A stretch of DNA of 64,000 nt from NCBI RefSeq assembly GCF_005938625.1, contig NZ_VCNJ01000029.1, positions 271,633-335,632 on the forward strand. Direction: 5' to 3'. The stretch comes from Pseudomonas fluorescens (GTDB lineage Bacteria; Pseudomonadota; Gammaproteobacteria; Pseudomonadales; Pseudomonadaceae). Every line of letters starts with the position of its first letter. The stretch's first letter is position 1. Under the pieces are notes generated by a model. It ran no database searches and had not been told where the DNA came from. It was given only the letters and a program-made list of their open reading frames with translations. The position numbers and the translations under genes were made by a program. Of the stretch, positions 1-8,254 are shown one piece after another.

Positions 1-1
1 C

Positions 2-382
2 GTCGATCTGGACAGCAGTGATGACGTCGGCGCGAACATTCGCTTCAAGGATGTGGACTCACTGATCGGCCGCGCCGGCGTGCGCATCGCCAAGGATTGG
101 GACACCGAGGGCGTCGACAAGAGCGCACGGCGTACCAACGGCTGGATCCGGCCGAGCATCTGGCATGAATTCAAGGGGCAGCCGAAAACCGAGTTTTCTT
201 CTGAGTCGGGGTACATCCCGTTCGAGTCGGATATTCAGGGCACGTGGGGTGAAGTGAATGTCGGGGTGGATTACCAGGCCAATCAGCGCACCACGTTTAC
301 CGCGTCAGCCGGCTATCGGCAGGGGTTCGACGGTGACAGCCACGGGTATGACGCGATGCTGGGGTTCAAGATCAATTTCTAG
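2..382 (+). CDS. Autotransporter, C-terminal beta-barrel end (partial)
   Basis: Only the last ~126 residues are in the window; the reading frame is open from base 2 and ends at TAG 380-382. The visible part has alternating polar/aromatic strands (WGEVNVGVDYQ, FTASAGYRQGFDG) and finishes with a phenylalanine (GFKINF), the usual C-terminal signature of a type V autotransporter barrel recognised by the BAM machinery. The passenger domain, and so the function, lies outside the window. A pertactin-like adhesin or a secreted enzyme are both possible. Confidence 0.8.
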   Translation, partial: VDLDSSDDVGANIRFKDVDSLIGRAGVRIAKDWDTEGVDKSARRTNGWIRPSIWHEFKGQPKTEFSSESGYIPFESDIQGTWGEVNVGVDYQANQRTTFTASAGYRQGFDGDSHGYDAMLGFKINF

Positions 383-407
383 AACTTTTGTACACGCCGC
401 AAGCCCT

Positions 408-496
408 GTAGGAGTGAGCCTGCTCGCGATAGCCGTGTATCAAATAGCAGATCAACACCTGACACACCGCTATCGCGAGCAAGCTCACTCCGACAG
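408..496. repeat. REP pair (BIME-like inverted repeat)
   Basis: Two REP arms face each other: TGTAGGAGTGAGCCTGCTCG at the left, and the complementary form TATCGCGAGCAAGCTCACTC near 471-490. They sit in the gap between the autotransporter and the next gene. This is the 'GTAGGAGTGAGC' sub-family of Pseudomonas REPs and recurs at 34168 and 57771. Confidence 0.85.
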
Positions 497-567
497 TGGA
501 TGGCTTGCTGACGTTCGGCCCTATATCCTTCCCGCCTGTTTGATGGACTGACTTAGGGAAGAATTGC

Positions 568-1695
568 ATGCCGTTCAGGGTGATGGTGGTCGGTGGTTAC
601 GGAAACTTCGGCAGCATCGTGTGCCGGCATCTGGCACTGAGGCCGGACATCGGGCTGGTGCTGTCGGGCCGTGACCCGCGCAAATTGCAGCGCAAACTCG
701 ATGAGCTGAACAGCCAATCGGGCAACGTCTGCGAAGGCTGGTGCGGCGACGCCATGGGCCGCGAGTTCAAAGCCGCATTGTGTGCGCTGAACATTCAGTT
801 GGTCGTGCACACTGGCGGGCCGTTTCAGGGGCAATCCTATGCGCTCGCCGAAAGTTGCATCGACGCCGGTGTGAACTACTGCGACCTGGCTGACTGCCGC
901 ACCTTCGTCAACGGCATTCACGTTCTCGACGCGAGAGCGAAGCAGGCGGGTGTGACGATCCTCAGTGGTTGCAGCTCGGTGCCGACGCTGTCATCCGCGA
1001 TCATCGATGAGCAGCGCGCGCGCTTTTCGCGCATTGACTCGATCGAGCATGGCATATCTTCCTCGGCGAAAATGCCCGGGTTGTCGACCATTGAAGGCGT
1101 ACTCGCTTACGCCGGCAAACCGATCAAGCAACTGAAAAACGGCAAGGTGCATGAAGTGTCGGGCTGGCTGGATCTGACGTTGCGCAAAATGCCGCAGATG
1201 GGCACTCGTCTACTGGCCAATGTCGATGTCCCCGACATGGATATTTTTGCCAGTCGTTATGGCGCGCAGACCTTGAGCTTCAAGGCAGGCGCCGGTCTCA
1301 AACTGGGCGGCATCGCCAACGGTCTGTTGGCGCAGGCGCTGAAAATCGGGCTGGTGCGCGACCATGCCTTGTGGGCCGGCAGACTGCATCGCCTGGGCAC
1401 GCATTTCGAGCGTTTCGGCGATGGCAAAAGTGCGATGTACATCGACGTGCAGGGGCTTGGTGTTGACGGCAAACCGCTGTCGATGACCGCGCAACTCACC
1501 GCCCTGAACGACAAAGGCCCGCAAATCCCCAGCTGCGCCGCCGTAGCGCTGGCCACGAAAATGGCTCAAGGCTACACGCCGCCACCCGGCGCCCGGCCTT
1601 GCGTGGGCGAAATCAGTGTCGCCGAGTACATGGCCGCGATCAACGATCCGGACAACCTGAGCCTGGCCGTGCATTTCTCGGACGGGCAGCGCTGA
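568..1695 (+). CDS. Saccharopine dehydrogenase-like NAD(P)-binding oxidoreductase
   Basis: This 375-aa protein opens with a Rossmann dinucleotide-binding loop (VMVVGGYGNFGSIVCRHL, residues 4-21). It continues with a LVLSGRDPRKL segment typical of the saccharopine dehydrogenase NADP-binding family. The start is supported by the purine-rich AGGGAAGAATTGC before ATG. The substrate cannot be told from sequence, as relatives are mostly uncharacterised. It is followed after one base by a DUF2269 membrane protein, so the two are probably co-transcribed and translationally linked. A second member of the same broad family lies at 7136, but the two are clearly diverged. Confidence 0.8.
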   Translation: MPFRVMVVGGYGNFGSIVCRHLALRPDIGLVLSGRDPRKLQRKLDELNSQSGNVCEGWCGDAMGREFKAALCALNIQLVVHTGGPFQGQSYALAESCIDAGVNYCDLADCRTFVNGIHVLDARAKQAGVTILSGCSSVPTLSSAIIDEQRARFSRIDSIEHGISSSAKMPGLSTIEGVLAYAGKPIKQLKNGKVHEVSGWLDLTLRKMPQMGTRLLANVDVPDMDIFASRYGAQTLSFKAGAGLKLGGIANGLLAQALKIGLVRDHALWAGRLHRLGTHFERFGDGKSAMYIDVQGLGVDGKPLSMTAQLTALNDKGPQIPSCAAVALATKMAQGYTPPPGARPCVGEISVAEYMAAINDPDNLSLAVHFSDGQR

Positions 1696-1696
1696 C

Positions 1697-2188
1697 ATGC
1701 TCTATCTGTGCCTGAAGTATCTGCACATCATCGCGGCGATTTTCCTGTTCGGATTCGGCATGGGGTCTTACCTCTACCTGATTGCCGCCAGCCGCACGCG
1801 CAATCCGCAAGTGATAGCGCACGTCGCGCGCATGGTCGTGGGCTTCGACACGTGGATCACCACACCGGCCGGTTTCGTGCAGATCATCACGGGGTATCTG
1901 TTGGCGCGGCTTTCGGGGTTGTCGATGAGCACCGAGTGGGTGCTGACCTCGCTGATCATCTTCTTCTGTGTTGGCTCGCTGTGGCTGCCGGTGTTGATCC
2001 TGCAAAAGCGGCTGTATGCGATGGCATCGAGTGCGAGCGAGGCGGGGGCGAATCTCGATCAACAATACCAGGGCGTGTATCGCCAATGGTTGTGGATGGG
2101 CGTGCTCGGGTTTGCCGGGATGTTTGTCATTGTGCTGATGATGGTGACGAAGATGACGCCCGTGCAGTTGTTCAGTTTGCTGGCGTAG
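1697..2188 (+). CDS. DUF2269-family integral membrane protein
   Basis: This 163-aa protein has about four hydrophobic segments (YLHIIAAIFLFGFGMGSYLYL, FVQIITGYLLARL, SLIIFFCVGSLWLPVLIL, LGFAGMFVIVLMMV). The LKYLHI... N-terminus and a central TWITTPAGFVQ motif fit the DUF2269 (predicted integral membrane) family, whose function is unknown. The start codon follows the upstream stop by one base, suggesting coupling to the oxidoreductase. Its 3' end overlaps the convergent DCC-family gene by 17 bp. Confidence 0.75.
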   Translation: MLYLCLKYLHIIAAIFLFGFGMGSYLYLIAASRTRNPQVIAHVARMVVGFDTWITTPAGFVQIITGYLLARLSGLSMSTEWVLTSLIIFFCVGSLWLPVLILQKRLYAMASSASEAGANLDQQYQGVYRQWLWMGVLGFAGMFVIVLMMVTKMTPVQLFSLLA

Positions 2189-2639
2189 GTGCAGTTGCTT
2201 TGAGGAAGCGCTGTTCATGGTCTGGCGTTGGCAGCAGGCAAGTGTCGTACTTGCCGAACAGTCTATAGCGGTTCAGCGCGATGCGGTCGTAGGCCCAGTC
2301 GCGCAGCCCACGCGGGAAGACGCGCAGCAGTCGCAATGGCTGCCAGCGGGTGGATAACTGGCTGATGACCTCAAGGAAAGCGTCGGATCGTTCCCAGTAG
2401 TGGCGGTCGCGGATGACGGCCATGGTGTCGAACTGATCCACTGGCAGGCCGGCCCACGCCAGAAGTGCCTGGCCTTCGGGGGATTGCACGGCGGCCAGCC
2501 GCACGCGGTGCTGATGATCGTGACGAATCAGAAAACGCGCCCAGCCGTTGCAGAGCTTGCAAACGCCGTCGAACAGGACCACGGATTCGCCGGGGTTGAG
2601 GAGCGGGGCGGGGGTGGGGCGGGTTTTTGAAGTGGACAT
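2172..2639 (-). CDS. DCC-family (DUF393) thiol-disulfide oxidoreductase-like protein
   Basis: This protein of about 155 aa carries the family hallmark VVLFDGVCKLCNGWARFL, with the D-x-x-C-x-x-C motif near the N-terminus, followed by the typical AVQSPEGQALL and YDRIALNRYRLFGK segments. These proteins have a thioredoxin-like fold and are thought to be redox-active, though substrates are unknown. The start is uncertain. ATG at 2639 gives a length close to the family norm; an in-frame ATG at 2675 adds 12 residues. Neither has a good Shine-Dalgarno. It is convergent with, and overlaps, the DUF2269 gene. Confidence 0.75.
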   Translation of the reverse strand: MSTSKTRPTPAPLLNPGESVVLFDGVCKLCNGWARFLIRHDHQHRVRLAAVQSPEGQALLAWAGLPVDQFDTMAVIRDRHYWERSDAFLEVISQLSTRWQPLRLLRVFPRGLRDWAYDRIALNRYRLFGKYDTCLLPTPDHEQRFLKATAPTPAN

Positions 2640-3296
2640 AACCGAGTGTTCAGCAGATTGGGTGTTGGCGATCATAGTCTTTGCACACGCTGTTCGCGAA
2701 CAAGTATTCGGCCAGACCCAGACATTGAATCATCTGTTGCATTGCGTCATCGGTAGCACGGCTAAAGTTTTGTCAGACAATTCTGAGTGCGAGATTGATA
2801 AAGCACTTGCTACGGTTTTCTGCGGATCAATATTTACACAGATGCGCTAGTAAACAATTTTCGAGCCTTAAGATGCCCGTAATCATGGGATATAAGTATT
2901 GAATCTAAGTATAAAATTTTTTGCTTGTTGAAAAAATTCACCCTGTTGTGGAATAGTCAACCGTACTTCGGTACACGAATTGGAAAGCCAGTTGATATGT
3001 GCAAGGTATTTGGTTCGCAACGCAAAGGGTGAACGGTATTTAACAAAACAAGCGGTTTGTGAGACGTATTAGACCGTGCCCATGGATAAGTTTTCGCAAA
3101 CAGTTCACTCGGTTGTCTCCTGGATATCGAACGAATGTTCATTTGACAAGATGGATTCCGGTCAATGCCGTGGCCTGCATTAATACAATGTTGGCATGTA
3201 GTCTGAGTTGGAATCTCTGTACAAGGAAGTTCCCGCCTGTTGCCAATTCGTCAATCTATCAGGGTATAGAATACCGACATTATTTGGAGAGGCAGA
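2640..3296. other. AT-rich intergenic region without a supported gene
   Basis: About 650 bases with visibly lower GC than the flanks and several A/T runs (around 2910-2935). Short open frames exist on both strands but lack family resemblance, ribosome-binding sites or Pseudomonas-like codon use. A small GTAC-TTCG-GTAC hairpin lies near 2970. The region probably holds the promoter of the 3297 gene and marks the edge of an accessory insertion. Confidence 0.5.
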
Positions 3297-3656
3297 ATGG
3301 AATCTCAGCGATGCGAAGTGGTCATCAGTGGCGAGCGCGAAATCGATAAACCCGTGGTCGCATTAACCAATTGTGAGGTTGTTTTTTCAAGCAAGGATGA
3401 GCTTGACAGGTGTATTGTGGCGGTCAGGGAATCGGATCAAAGGCTGGCTGCCCGCCCGCTCGAAGCCGTTTTCTATGACTGGCAGATGATGACGGTGATA
3501 AGAGGCCTGACCATGTTTTTTGGGGTCAGATGGTACGATCGAGAATATTTTGAGAAAAATCGTGATATCTACAAAAACCAAATGCATGGGCACCTGTTTT
3601 CAAGGTTTGGCGTTAATGCGGACAGCTTTAATGTCAAGCATTTCATAGCGGGTTAG
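3297..3656 (+). CDS. Hypothetical protein, 119 aa
   Basis: No family is recognised. The start is well supported by GGAGAGGCAGA directly before ATG. The product is soluble and mixed alpha/beta in appearance, with a tryptophan/aromatic-rich middle (YDWQMMTVIRGLTMFFGVRWYDREYF) and no signal peptide. It precedes the MFS exporter by 67 bp on the same strand, with a perfect inverted repeat between them. The pair lies in a lower-GC patch and may be a transferred unit. It could be a modifying or accessory protein for whatever the exporter moves. Confidence 0.6.
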   Translation: MESQRCEVVISGEREIDKPVVALTNCEVVFSSKDELDRCIVAVRESDQRLAARPLEAVFYDWQMMTVIRGLTMFFGVRWYDREYFEKNRDIYKNQMHGHLFSRFGVNADSFNVKHFIAG

Positions 3657-3663
3657 TGAGGGG

Positions 3664-3704
3664 CATGAGATCTGCAACGGAGAACGGCCGCTGCAGATCT
3701 CATG
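3664..3704. repeat. Perfect inverted repeat between the 119-aa gene and the MFS gene
   Basis: The arms CATGAGATCTGCA (3664-3676) and TGCAGATCTCATG (3692-3704) are exact 13-bp complements around a 15-nt loop. There is no T-run after the stem, so it does not look like a plain intrinsic terminator. It ends about 20 bases before the TTG start of the transporter gene, close to its ribosome-binding site, and could act as an intercistronic attenuator, an RNA-processing site or an operator. Confidence 0.6.
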
Positions 3705-3723
3705 TAACGAAAGGATAGGTGGC

Positions 3724-4977
3724 TTGAGTACATTTCGAAAGTATCTGTGCCTTGAAGTATTCATATGGATATATCTAGGCTGTTGGAATGCAACAGTCCC
3801 TCTGATTATTGTGCAGAGAGGAAGCCTGCTTGAACTGGCAACCTACGAAACAGGGCTCGCACTCACGGCCGTCGTTTCAGTACTGTTTTTAGCTTCGCGC
3901 GTTGAAACCATGCGTCGCGGTACTGCTATTAAGGCAGGTTGTATTGTGATTTTATTGACGGGTATTCTTCGTTACGTTTCTGTCGCTGTTTCGTATTCGA
4001 TCGAAGCGCTGATGATTATTGATATGCTTGCAGTATCGGCGTTTGGTGTTATTCAGTCTCTTTTTGGTGTTTATCCGGCTGAAACAGTGGAGAAACATCG
4101 CATGGAACGTGCATTTCGTGTCCGCCGTATCATCATCACCATAAGTCGCGTAATAGGCCCCTTACTGGCGGGGGTTGTTATTGGGATATTTTCGCCGCTA
4201 GCATCCCTTCTTTTTTCTGCACTGGTGGGAATGGGCGCTTTAGCTCTCGCATTGACCTTGCCGCTTGGTGTCGAACCTGATCGCCAACGAGTGAAATCAC
4301 CTGTTGAGCGCGTTCAGGATATTTTCCTGGGGATCAAGCTAAAACTTATTCTTCCACCAGAAAGATTCCTGACGGTGTCTGGCTTTTTACTTTTTCTGAC
4401 AGTGACCGCTACGGTGCCAATGCTGGTTCCCAACCAGATTCATGCCCATGGTCTTGCGCAAAGCAGTGTGGGGCTGTTCAACGCTGTATTTGCAGCAGGT
4501 GCTGTCGCGGGTTTGTTTTTACTCAGTCCATTGATTGCCAAGAGAAAACATCAGCGCATCAAGTACATCGTTTTATGGACGGTACTCACTGTTTCCCTCT
4601 GCACATCGGCGCTTTCCACCGAAATCTGGCAATTGGCTTCCAGCCTGATTGTCGCGGGCGCCAGCAGCGCCTGCCTATCGCTTGTCGGGATGGATAAAAG
4701 GACGGTTTCCGTGCCATCGGGTGTGCGCATTCGATTGATGGCTGCGACTCTGATTGTCAGCCAGCTGGCGAACTCCGCTTCCTACATGCTCGTGGGCTCT
4801 GCGATAACGCTGTTTGGCATTGGCGGTTTGCTATGGGTGTATCTGATCATTTTCATGATTGTCTTGTTGTATTGCGCTCTTTCAAATTCCGTATGGGATT
4901 TTCTGGAAGATACAAAAGACGCCGAGTTCTACTATAAAGAGCATCATCCGAAGTTAGAGTCTGTCATGCGTACCTGA
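3724..4977 (+). CDS. MFS-family transporter
   Basis: This 417-aa polytopic membrane protein has roughly 11-12 hydrophobic helices, a conserved basic loop after helix 2 (RVETMRRGTA) and the length of a 12-TM major facilitator. The start is TTG at 3724, preceded by AAAGGATAGG; no ATG lies nearby in frame. The best guess is an exporter, by general resemblance to the drug/siderophore exporter-like MFS groups. Codon use and GC are below the window average. The downstream 5021-5048 hairpin separates it from the convergent acyltransferase. Confidence 0.75.
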   Translation: MSTFRKYLCLEVFIWIYLGCWNATVPLIIVQRGSLLELATYETGLALTAVVSVLFLASRVETMRRGTAIKAGCIVILLTGILRYVSVAVSYSIEALMIIDMLAVSAFGVIQSLFGVYPAETVEKHRMERAFRVRRIIITISRVIGPLLAGVVIGIFSPLASLLFSALVGMGALALALTLPLGVEPDRQRVKSPVERVQDIFLGIKLKLILPPERFLTVSGFLLFLTVTATVPMLVPNQIHAHGLAQSSVGLFNAVFAAGAVAGLFLLSPLIAKRKHQRIKYIVLWTVLTVSLCTSALSTEIWQLASSLIVAGASSACLSLVGMDKRTVSVPSGVRIRLMAATLIVSQLANSASYMLVGSAITLFGIGGLLWVYLIIFMIVLLYCALSNSVWDFLEDTKDAEFYYKEHHPKLESVMRT

Positions 4978-5020
4978 ATTGCGAACCGTGTTGCTTGGGT
5001 GCCGTTCAAGGGCCACGGAA

Positions 5021-5048
5021 ACAGACCACATTCAGAAACGTGGTCTGT
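5021..5048. terminator. Hairpin between convergent genes
   Basis: ACAGACCAC (5021-5029) pairs with GTGGTCTGT (5040-5048) around a 10-nt loop. The tails are CTCCTGTT on the plus strand and TTCC on the minus strand, so the T-tracts are weak. Its place between the ends of the MFS and acyltransferase genes suggests a shared bidirectional terminator. Confidence 0.5.
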
Positions 5049-5060
5049 CTCCTGTTGACG

Positions 5061-6062
5061 TCAAGCGGCTGCTTCATCACCGCGCACTTGCCCCTCTCGA
5101 AACTTCACACCCGCCCGAAGCGCATGCCTTAGTTTCAACGCCGGCCGCTCGACGCAGTAATACGAAACCCCACTCAACAAGAACGACAGCAGCAGAATCG
5201 TTGCAACCTTGTACCAATCGAAGGCGGTAATCGGCCAAAGTCCGTGCAGGAAGTAAAACACCACGAAGTGATTGAGGAATACGCCGTAGCTGATGTTGCC
5301 AAGGAACTCGTCAATCCGGTGAAACTTGAGCTTCGTCAACAAGTACACCGCGGGGATGCCCAGGGCAATGCCTGCAGCCACTTCGGCGTTTGACGGTCGG
5401 CGTTCGATCCATCCCGCCATGATCGCTACGAAGATCAACGCCGCCGCCACAGCGGTACCACCAGCAATCGCTAAACCCTTCGCCTGTGGTTTGTAGAGAT
5501 AGCTGCCGCACAGGAAGATGAACAGGACGCCCGGCAACAAACGGTAGCCGTAAAAGTCGGTGTTGATGAGTCCAAGACACGCGGGGATGAAGACCGCAAC
5601 GGACAACGCGAAGGCCACACCGCGTACTCTGTAGATGATCAGGAACGGGATCACCAGGTAGAAGCACATCTCCAGGCCGAGCGACCACGCCGGTGGCACA
5701 ATCCAGATTCCGGATGCGCCAAACATATAGAACCCGAGGGGCACGATGGCCAGGCTCGCGGCGATGTTTTTGACGGTTAATTCGGCCGCTTGCGGCGTAC
5801 CGGGCAGCAGGAAGTAGATCACCGCACAAGAAACGACGAAGTAGAACAGGAACTGCGGGTAAAGGCGCAAGGCCCGGTCCAGGTAGAACCGGCCGACTTT
5901 CTCGGGCGCCTTGTAGTTGCGCTCGATCAGAGAGGTCATGACGAAACCACTGATGAGCAGGAAGGAAATCACGGCAACCACACCCGGGTTGAACCCCATG
6001 AACATCTTGCCCAGATGCGAAACAGCGACCAGAACGGCCAATAGCAGACGGTAGGCTCCCAC
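5061..6062 (-). CDS. Acyltransferase 3 family membrane protein (OafA/YrhL-like)
   Basis: A protein of about 333 aa with some ten membrane helices. It has the family N-terminus AYRLLLAVLVAVSHLG, in which the histidine is the presumed catalytic residue, followed by FFLLISGFVMTSL-like and FYLDRALRLYP motifs. Members transfer acetyl or other acyl groups to O-antigen, exopolysaccharide or other glycans at the inner membrane. GTG at 6062 with GGGGATACAC upstream was chosen; a TTG at 6074 with AAGGTCG is the alternative. The gene stands alone, so the acceptor is unknown. Confidence 0.8.
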   Translation of the reverse strand: MGAYRLLLAVLVAVSHLGKMFMGFNPGVVAVISFLLISGFVMTSLIERNYKAPEKVGRFYLDRALRLYPQFLFYFVVSCAVIYFLLPGTPQAAELTVKNIAASLAIVPLGFYMFGASGIWIVPPAWSLGLEMCFYLVIPFLIIYRVRGVAFALSVAVFIPACLGLINTDFYGYRLLPGVLFIFLCGSYLYKPQAKGLAIAGGTAVAAALIFVAIMAGWIERRPSNAEVAAGIALGIPAVYLLTKLKFHRIDEFLGNISYGVFLNHFVVFYFLHGLWPITAFDWYKVATILLLSFLLSGVSYYCVERPALKLRHALRAGVKFREGQVRGDEAAA

Positions 6063-6285
6063 GTGTATCCCCAAACGACCTTGTAGTTATGGTGGGTAAA
6101 TTACGATGGTTTGTGGGTGGGTAACAGGTTTTTTCTGCGCGTTCAGATTTAAGGCGCGCAGTGACAGTCCGTATTGGCCTCAGGTTGCGGTGATGAAGAT
6201 CAGCCGGTGTAGGTTTCACTCCACGCTTTGGATCGTCCTTGATCCCTTTGTGGCTGCGACATGACCGCCACATAGGGATTACCCC

Positions 6286-6648
6286 TCAATCCACCGGCAC
6301 AACATTATCCAGCGCTTGATTCACCGCCAATTCCCCCAGCATCACCACTTGCGCAATCCCCAGCGCAGTTTTGCGGTGGCCTGGGTCAAGGAGGGCGGCG
6401 AAGTTGCAGAGCATTTCGGTGGCTGAGCTGAGGGATTCGCTGGCGTTAACGAGCAGGGACTCGCTGTCGTAGTCGGAATTGGCCAGAAACATGGGGGCGT
6501 GTTTTTGGTCGCTGCCCATGATGCGTTGGGTCGGGGTTAAGTAGTAATCGAGGGCGCGCTCGGCGGCGTCGTTGAGTATTCGGGAATCCGGGAATTTGTA
6601 GGGTGAGACTGGATCGGTTTCTGGTGGGTTGGGCGTGACTTTAAACAT
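6286..6648 (-). CDS. DUF6124-family protein (copy A)
   Basis: A 120-aa protein beginning MFKVTPNPPETDP, with a C-terminal IAQVVMLGELAVNQALDNVVP helix. This is a small family seen in Pseudomonas with no known function. It is a paralogue of the gene at 43228, which has the same length, N-terminus and C-terminal helix but a diverged middle. The start follows AGGAGTGTCATCT. A long, structured upstream region shared with the paralogue precedes it. The family name is from memory. Confidence 0.75.
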   Translation of the reverse strand: MFKVTPNPPETDPVSPYKFPDSRILNDAAERALDYYLTPTQRIMGSDQKHAPMFLANSDYDSESLLVNASESLSSATEMLCNFAALLDPGHRKTALGIAQVVMLGELAVNQALDNVVPVD

Positions 6649-6990
6649 AGATGACACTCCTGGGAAACGATTAAGGAGCCATCACGATTCGCTACCAAAC
6701 GAAGGGTGGCGGCCATGCACAGGTTGGTAGACCGGTCCAGGAACCCGGCGCGTCCGAGGACGCCCTACGCATGGCCACCATAAAACGAAGATCAAGAAAA
6801 ACGATCTCTGAGAGAGGTGCGCGATGCGCCTGGAAATACCGGGCTACCAAACCCGATCACTGTTTTTCAGTGACCGACAAACGATAAAACCCGCGCCCCA
6901 GACGCACAAGACGGCGGATTCTGGCGTAGTCGTAGGCAACGGCGCAAGACGTTGTAGCCTTGAGCAGGTAACGCGGCGTGTCATTTAAAC
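6649..6990 (-). promoter_or_regulatory. Structured 5' leader of DUF6124 gene (copy A)
   Basis: About 340 bases upstream of the DUF6124 start are largely conserved with the leader of the paralogue at 43591-43925. In the RNA sense (minus strand) it contains, in order: a CACTG/CAGTG hairpin; a CGGG stem displaying the loop TTTGGTAG (6840-6855); a GCGTC-CTCG-GACGC hairpin; the element CTACCAA (6724-6730); and a TTCG/CGAA stem again displaying TTTGGTAG (6688-6703) just before the ribosome-binding site. The central CTACCAA is complementary to both loops, so alternative pairings are possible. That is the layout expected of an attenuator or riboswitch-like element. Confidence 0.6.
6692..6781 (-). CDS. 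Possible leader peptide (upstream ORF, 29 aa) in the DUF6124 leader
   Basis: A short frame from ATG 6781 to TAG 6692 would encode MVAMRRASSDAPG followed by TGLPTCAWPPPFVW. The corresponding frame in copy B starts with the same residues and keeps TGLPTCVWPPP. However, it loses the stop through a one-base difference and runs into the downstream gene. The conservation may equally come from RNA-structure constraint, because the same bases form hairpins. No strong ribosome-binding site is visible, so it is listed only as a possibility. Confidence 0.2.
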   Translation of the reverse strand: MVAMRRASSDAPGSWTGLPTCAWPPPFVW

Positions 6991-7135
6991 AGTGATGGAA
7001 AGCTCCTAAACACGCGTCATCAACACGCCGTTCAAAATGACATTCGTCAGTACTCAGATCACTGCGTTGGAACCCTCACGCCAAGGTACGCACCAACACT
7101 AAATTGCAACCCAAAAAAGACGAGGAAGGATACCC

Positions 7136-8143
7136 ATGTCAGTTCATCCGATTTTGTTTCTGGGCGGCTCCGGCGCCATCGGCCACCGTTCTGCCAAAGC
7201 GTTGCGTGCTGCCTATCCCGATTTCCCGTTGCTGATCGGCGGCCGTGACTTGGCCAAGGCTCAACAAGCCGCCGAGGAAATGGGCGGGGCGCAGGGCGTA
7301 GTCATTGATCCTGCTGCCGATGACCTGGGGCTGGGCGATCGCCCGGTCAGCGCTGTGGCGGTTTTCTACATGGATCACTCCTTGGCCGGGCTGCGTTTTG
7401 CGCAGCAGCGCAAGGTGCCGCACTTGAGCATTTCGTCCGGCATTTTCGAGATTGCGCCGCAAATCGCCAGTTACATCAATCGCCCTGACGCTTCCCCCAT
7501 TGTGCTGGGTTACGAGTGGATGGTAGGTGCAACGACGGTGGCGGCGCTGCACATTGCTGAGGCGTTTGCCCGGGTGCGCGATATTCGCATCGATGCGCTG
7601 GTCGACGAAGAGGACGGTGGCGGGCCGACCGTGGCCAAGGACTTCGAACACCTGAACAAGATGCTGCCCGCCGCCCTGACTCGGCGCGATGGGGATTACA
7701 TCTGGCGCGAAGGAGAGGACAAGAACGTTAGCTTCCGGGCGGTGGACGGTACGCCGATGCCAGCCAGCGGTTTCTCGTCCATCGACGTCACTGGGCTGGC
7801 GGCCGCCACCGACGCGCCGAATGTGCAGTTCAATCTCGCCAGCGGGGTCAGTTCTTCGCGGCGCTCGGGGCGGCCGATGTCTACCGAAATTCTCATCGAA
7901 ATGATCGGCGAGGATCATCAAGGGCGAACGTTGCACACCCGGCATGCCCTCGTTCACCCGGCAGGCGCCGCGGCACTTACGGGGCTGAGCGTCGCCATGC
8001 TGCTGGAGCGATTGCTTGGGCTGGATGGTCAACCGCCGACTCCGGCAGGTCTTTACTTTCCTTATCAGTTGCTCGACGTCGGCGCGTATCTGCAGCGTCT
8101 GAACAACGAGGGCGGTGAGCTGCTGGAACTACGAGTGCAGTAA
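7136..8143 (+). CDS. NAD(P)-binding oxidoreductase, saccharopine dehydrogenase-like
   Basis: A 335-aa protein with the Rossmann loop FLGGSGAIGHRSAKAL (residues 8-23) and LLIGGRDLAKAQQAA after the second strand, where the acidic/basic pattern suggests NADP preference. The C-terminal half is the catalytic/dimerisation part of the saccharopine dehydrogenase-like group, with no recognisable substrate signature. The start is backed by GAGGAAGGATACCC. The gene is monocistronic, divergent from the DUF6124 leader. Confidence 0.75.
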   Translation: MSVHPILFLGGSGAIGHRSAKALRAAYPDFPLLIGGRDLAKAQQAAEEMGGAQGVVIDPAADDLGLGDRPVSAVAVFYMDHSLAGLRFAQQRKVPHLSISSGIFEIAPQIASYINRPDASPIVLGYEWMVGATTVAALHIAEAFARVRDIRIDALVDEEDGGGPTVAKDFEHLNKMLPAALTRRDGDYIWREGEDKNVSFRAVDGTPMPASGFSSIDVTGLAAATDAPNVQFNLASGVSSSRRSGRPMSTEILIEMIGEDHQGRTLHTRHALVHPAGAAALTGLSVAMLLERLLGLDGQPPTPAGLYFPYQLLDVGAYLQRLNNEGGELLELRVQ

Positions 8144-8254
8144 CCGTCCTGCGCAACACCGCCGACTTGCCGCTCATTCTGGTCGGCGGTGATGCGCATT
8201 CGCTCAACTGTTGAAACGTAAAACCGTTTTGGTGCGCCTGAACTACTCAGCGAA

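Noticed and set aside
408..496. CRISPR or tRNA-like hairpin
   Set aside because: The paired arms are standard Pseudomonas REP sequences; there are no regularly spaced unique spacers and no cloverleaf.
3059..3349. A 96-codon plus-strand frame before the 119-aa gene
   Set aside because: No ribosome-binding site and no family. It overlaps a well-supported start in another frame.
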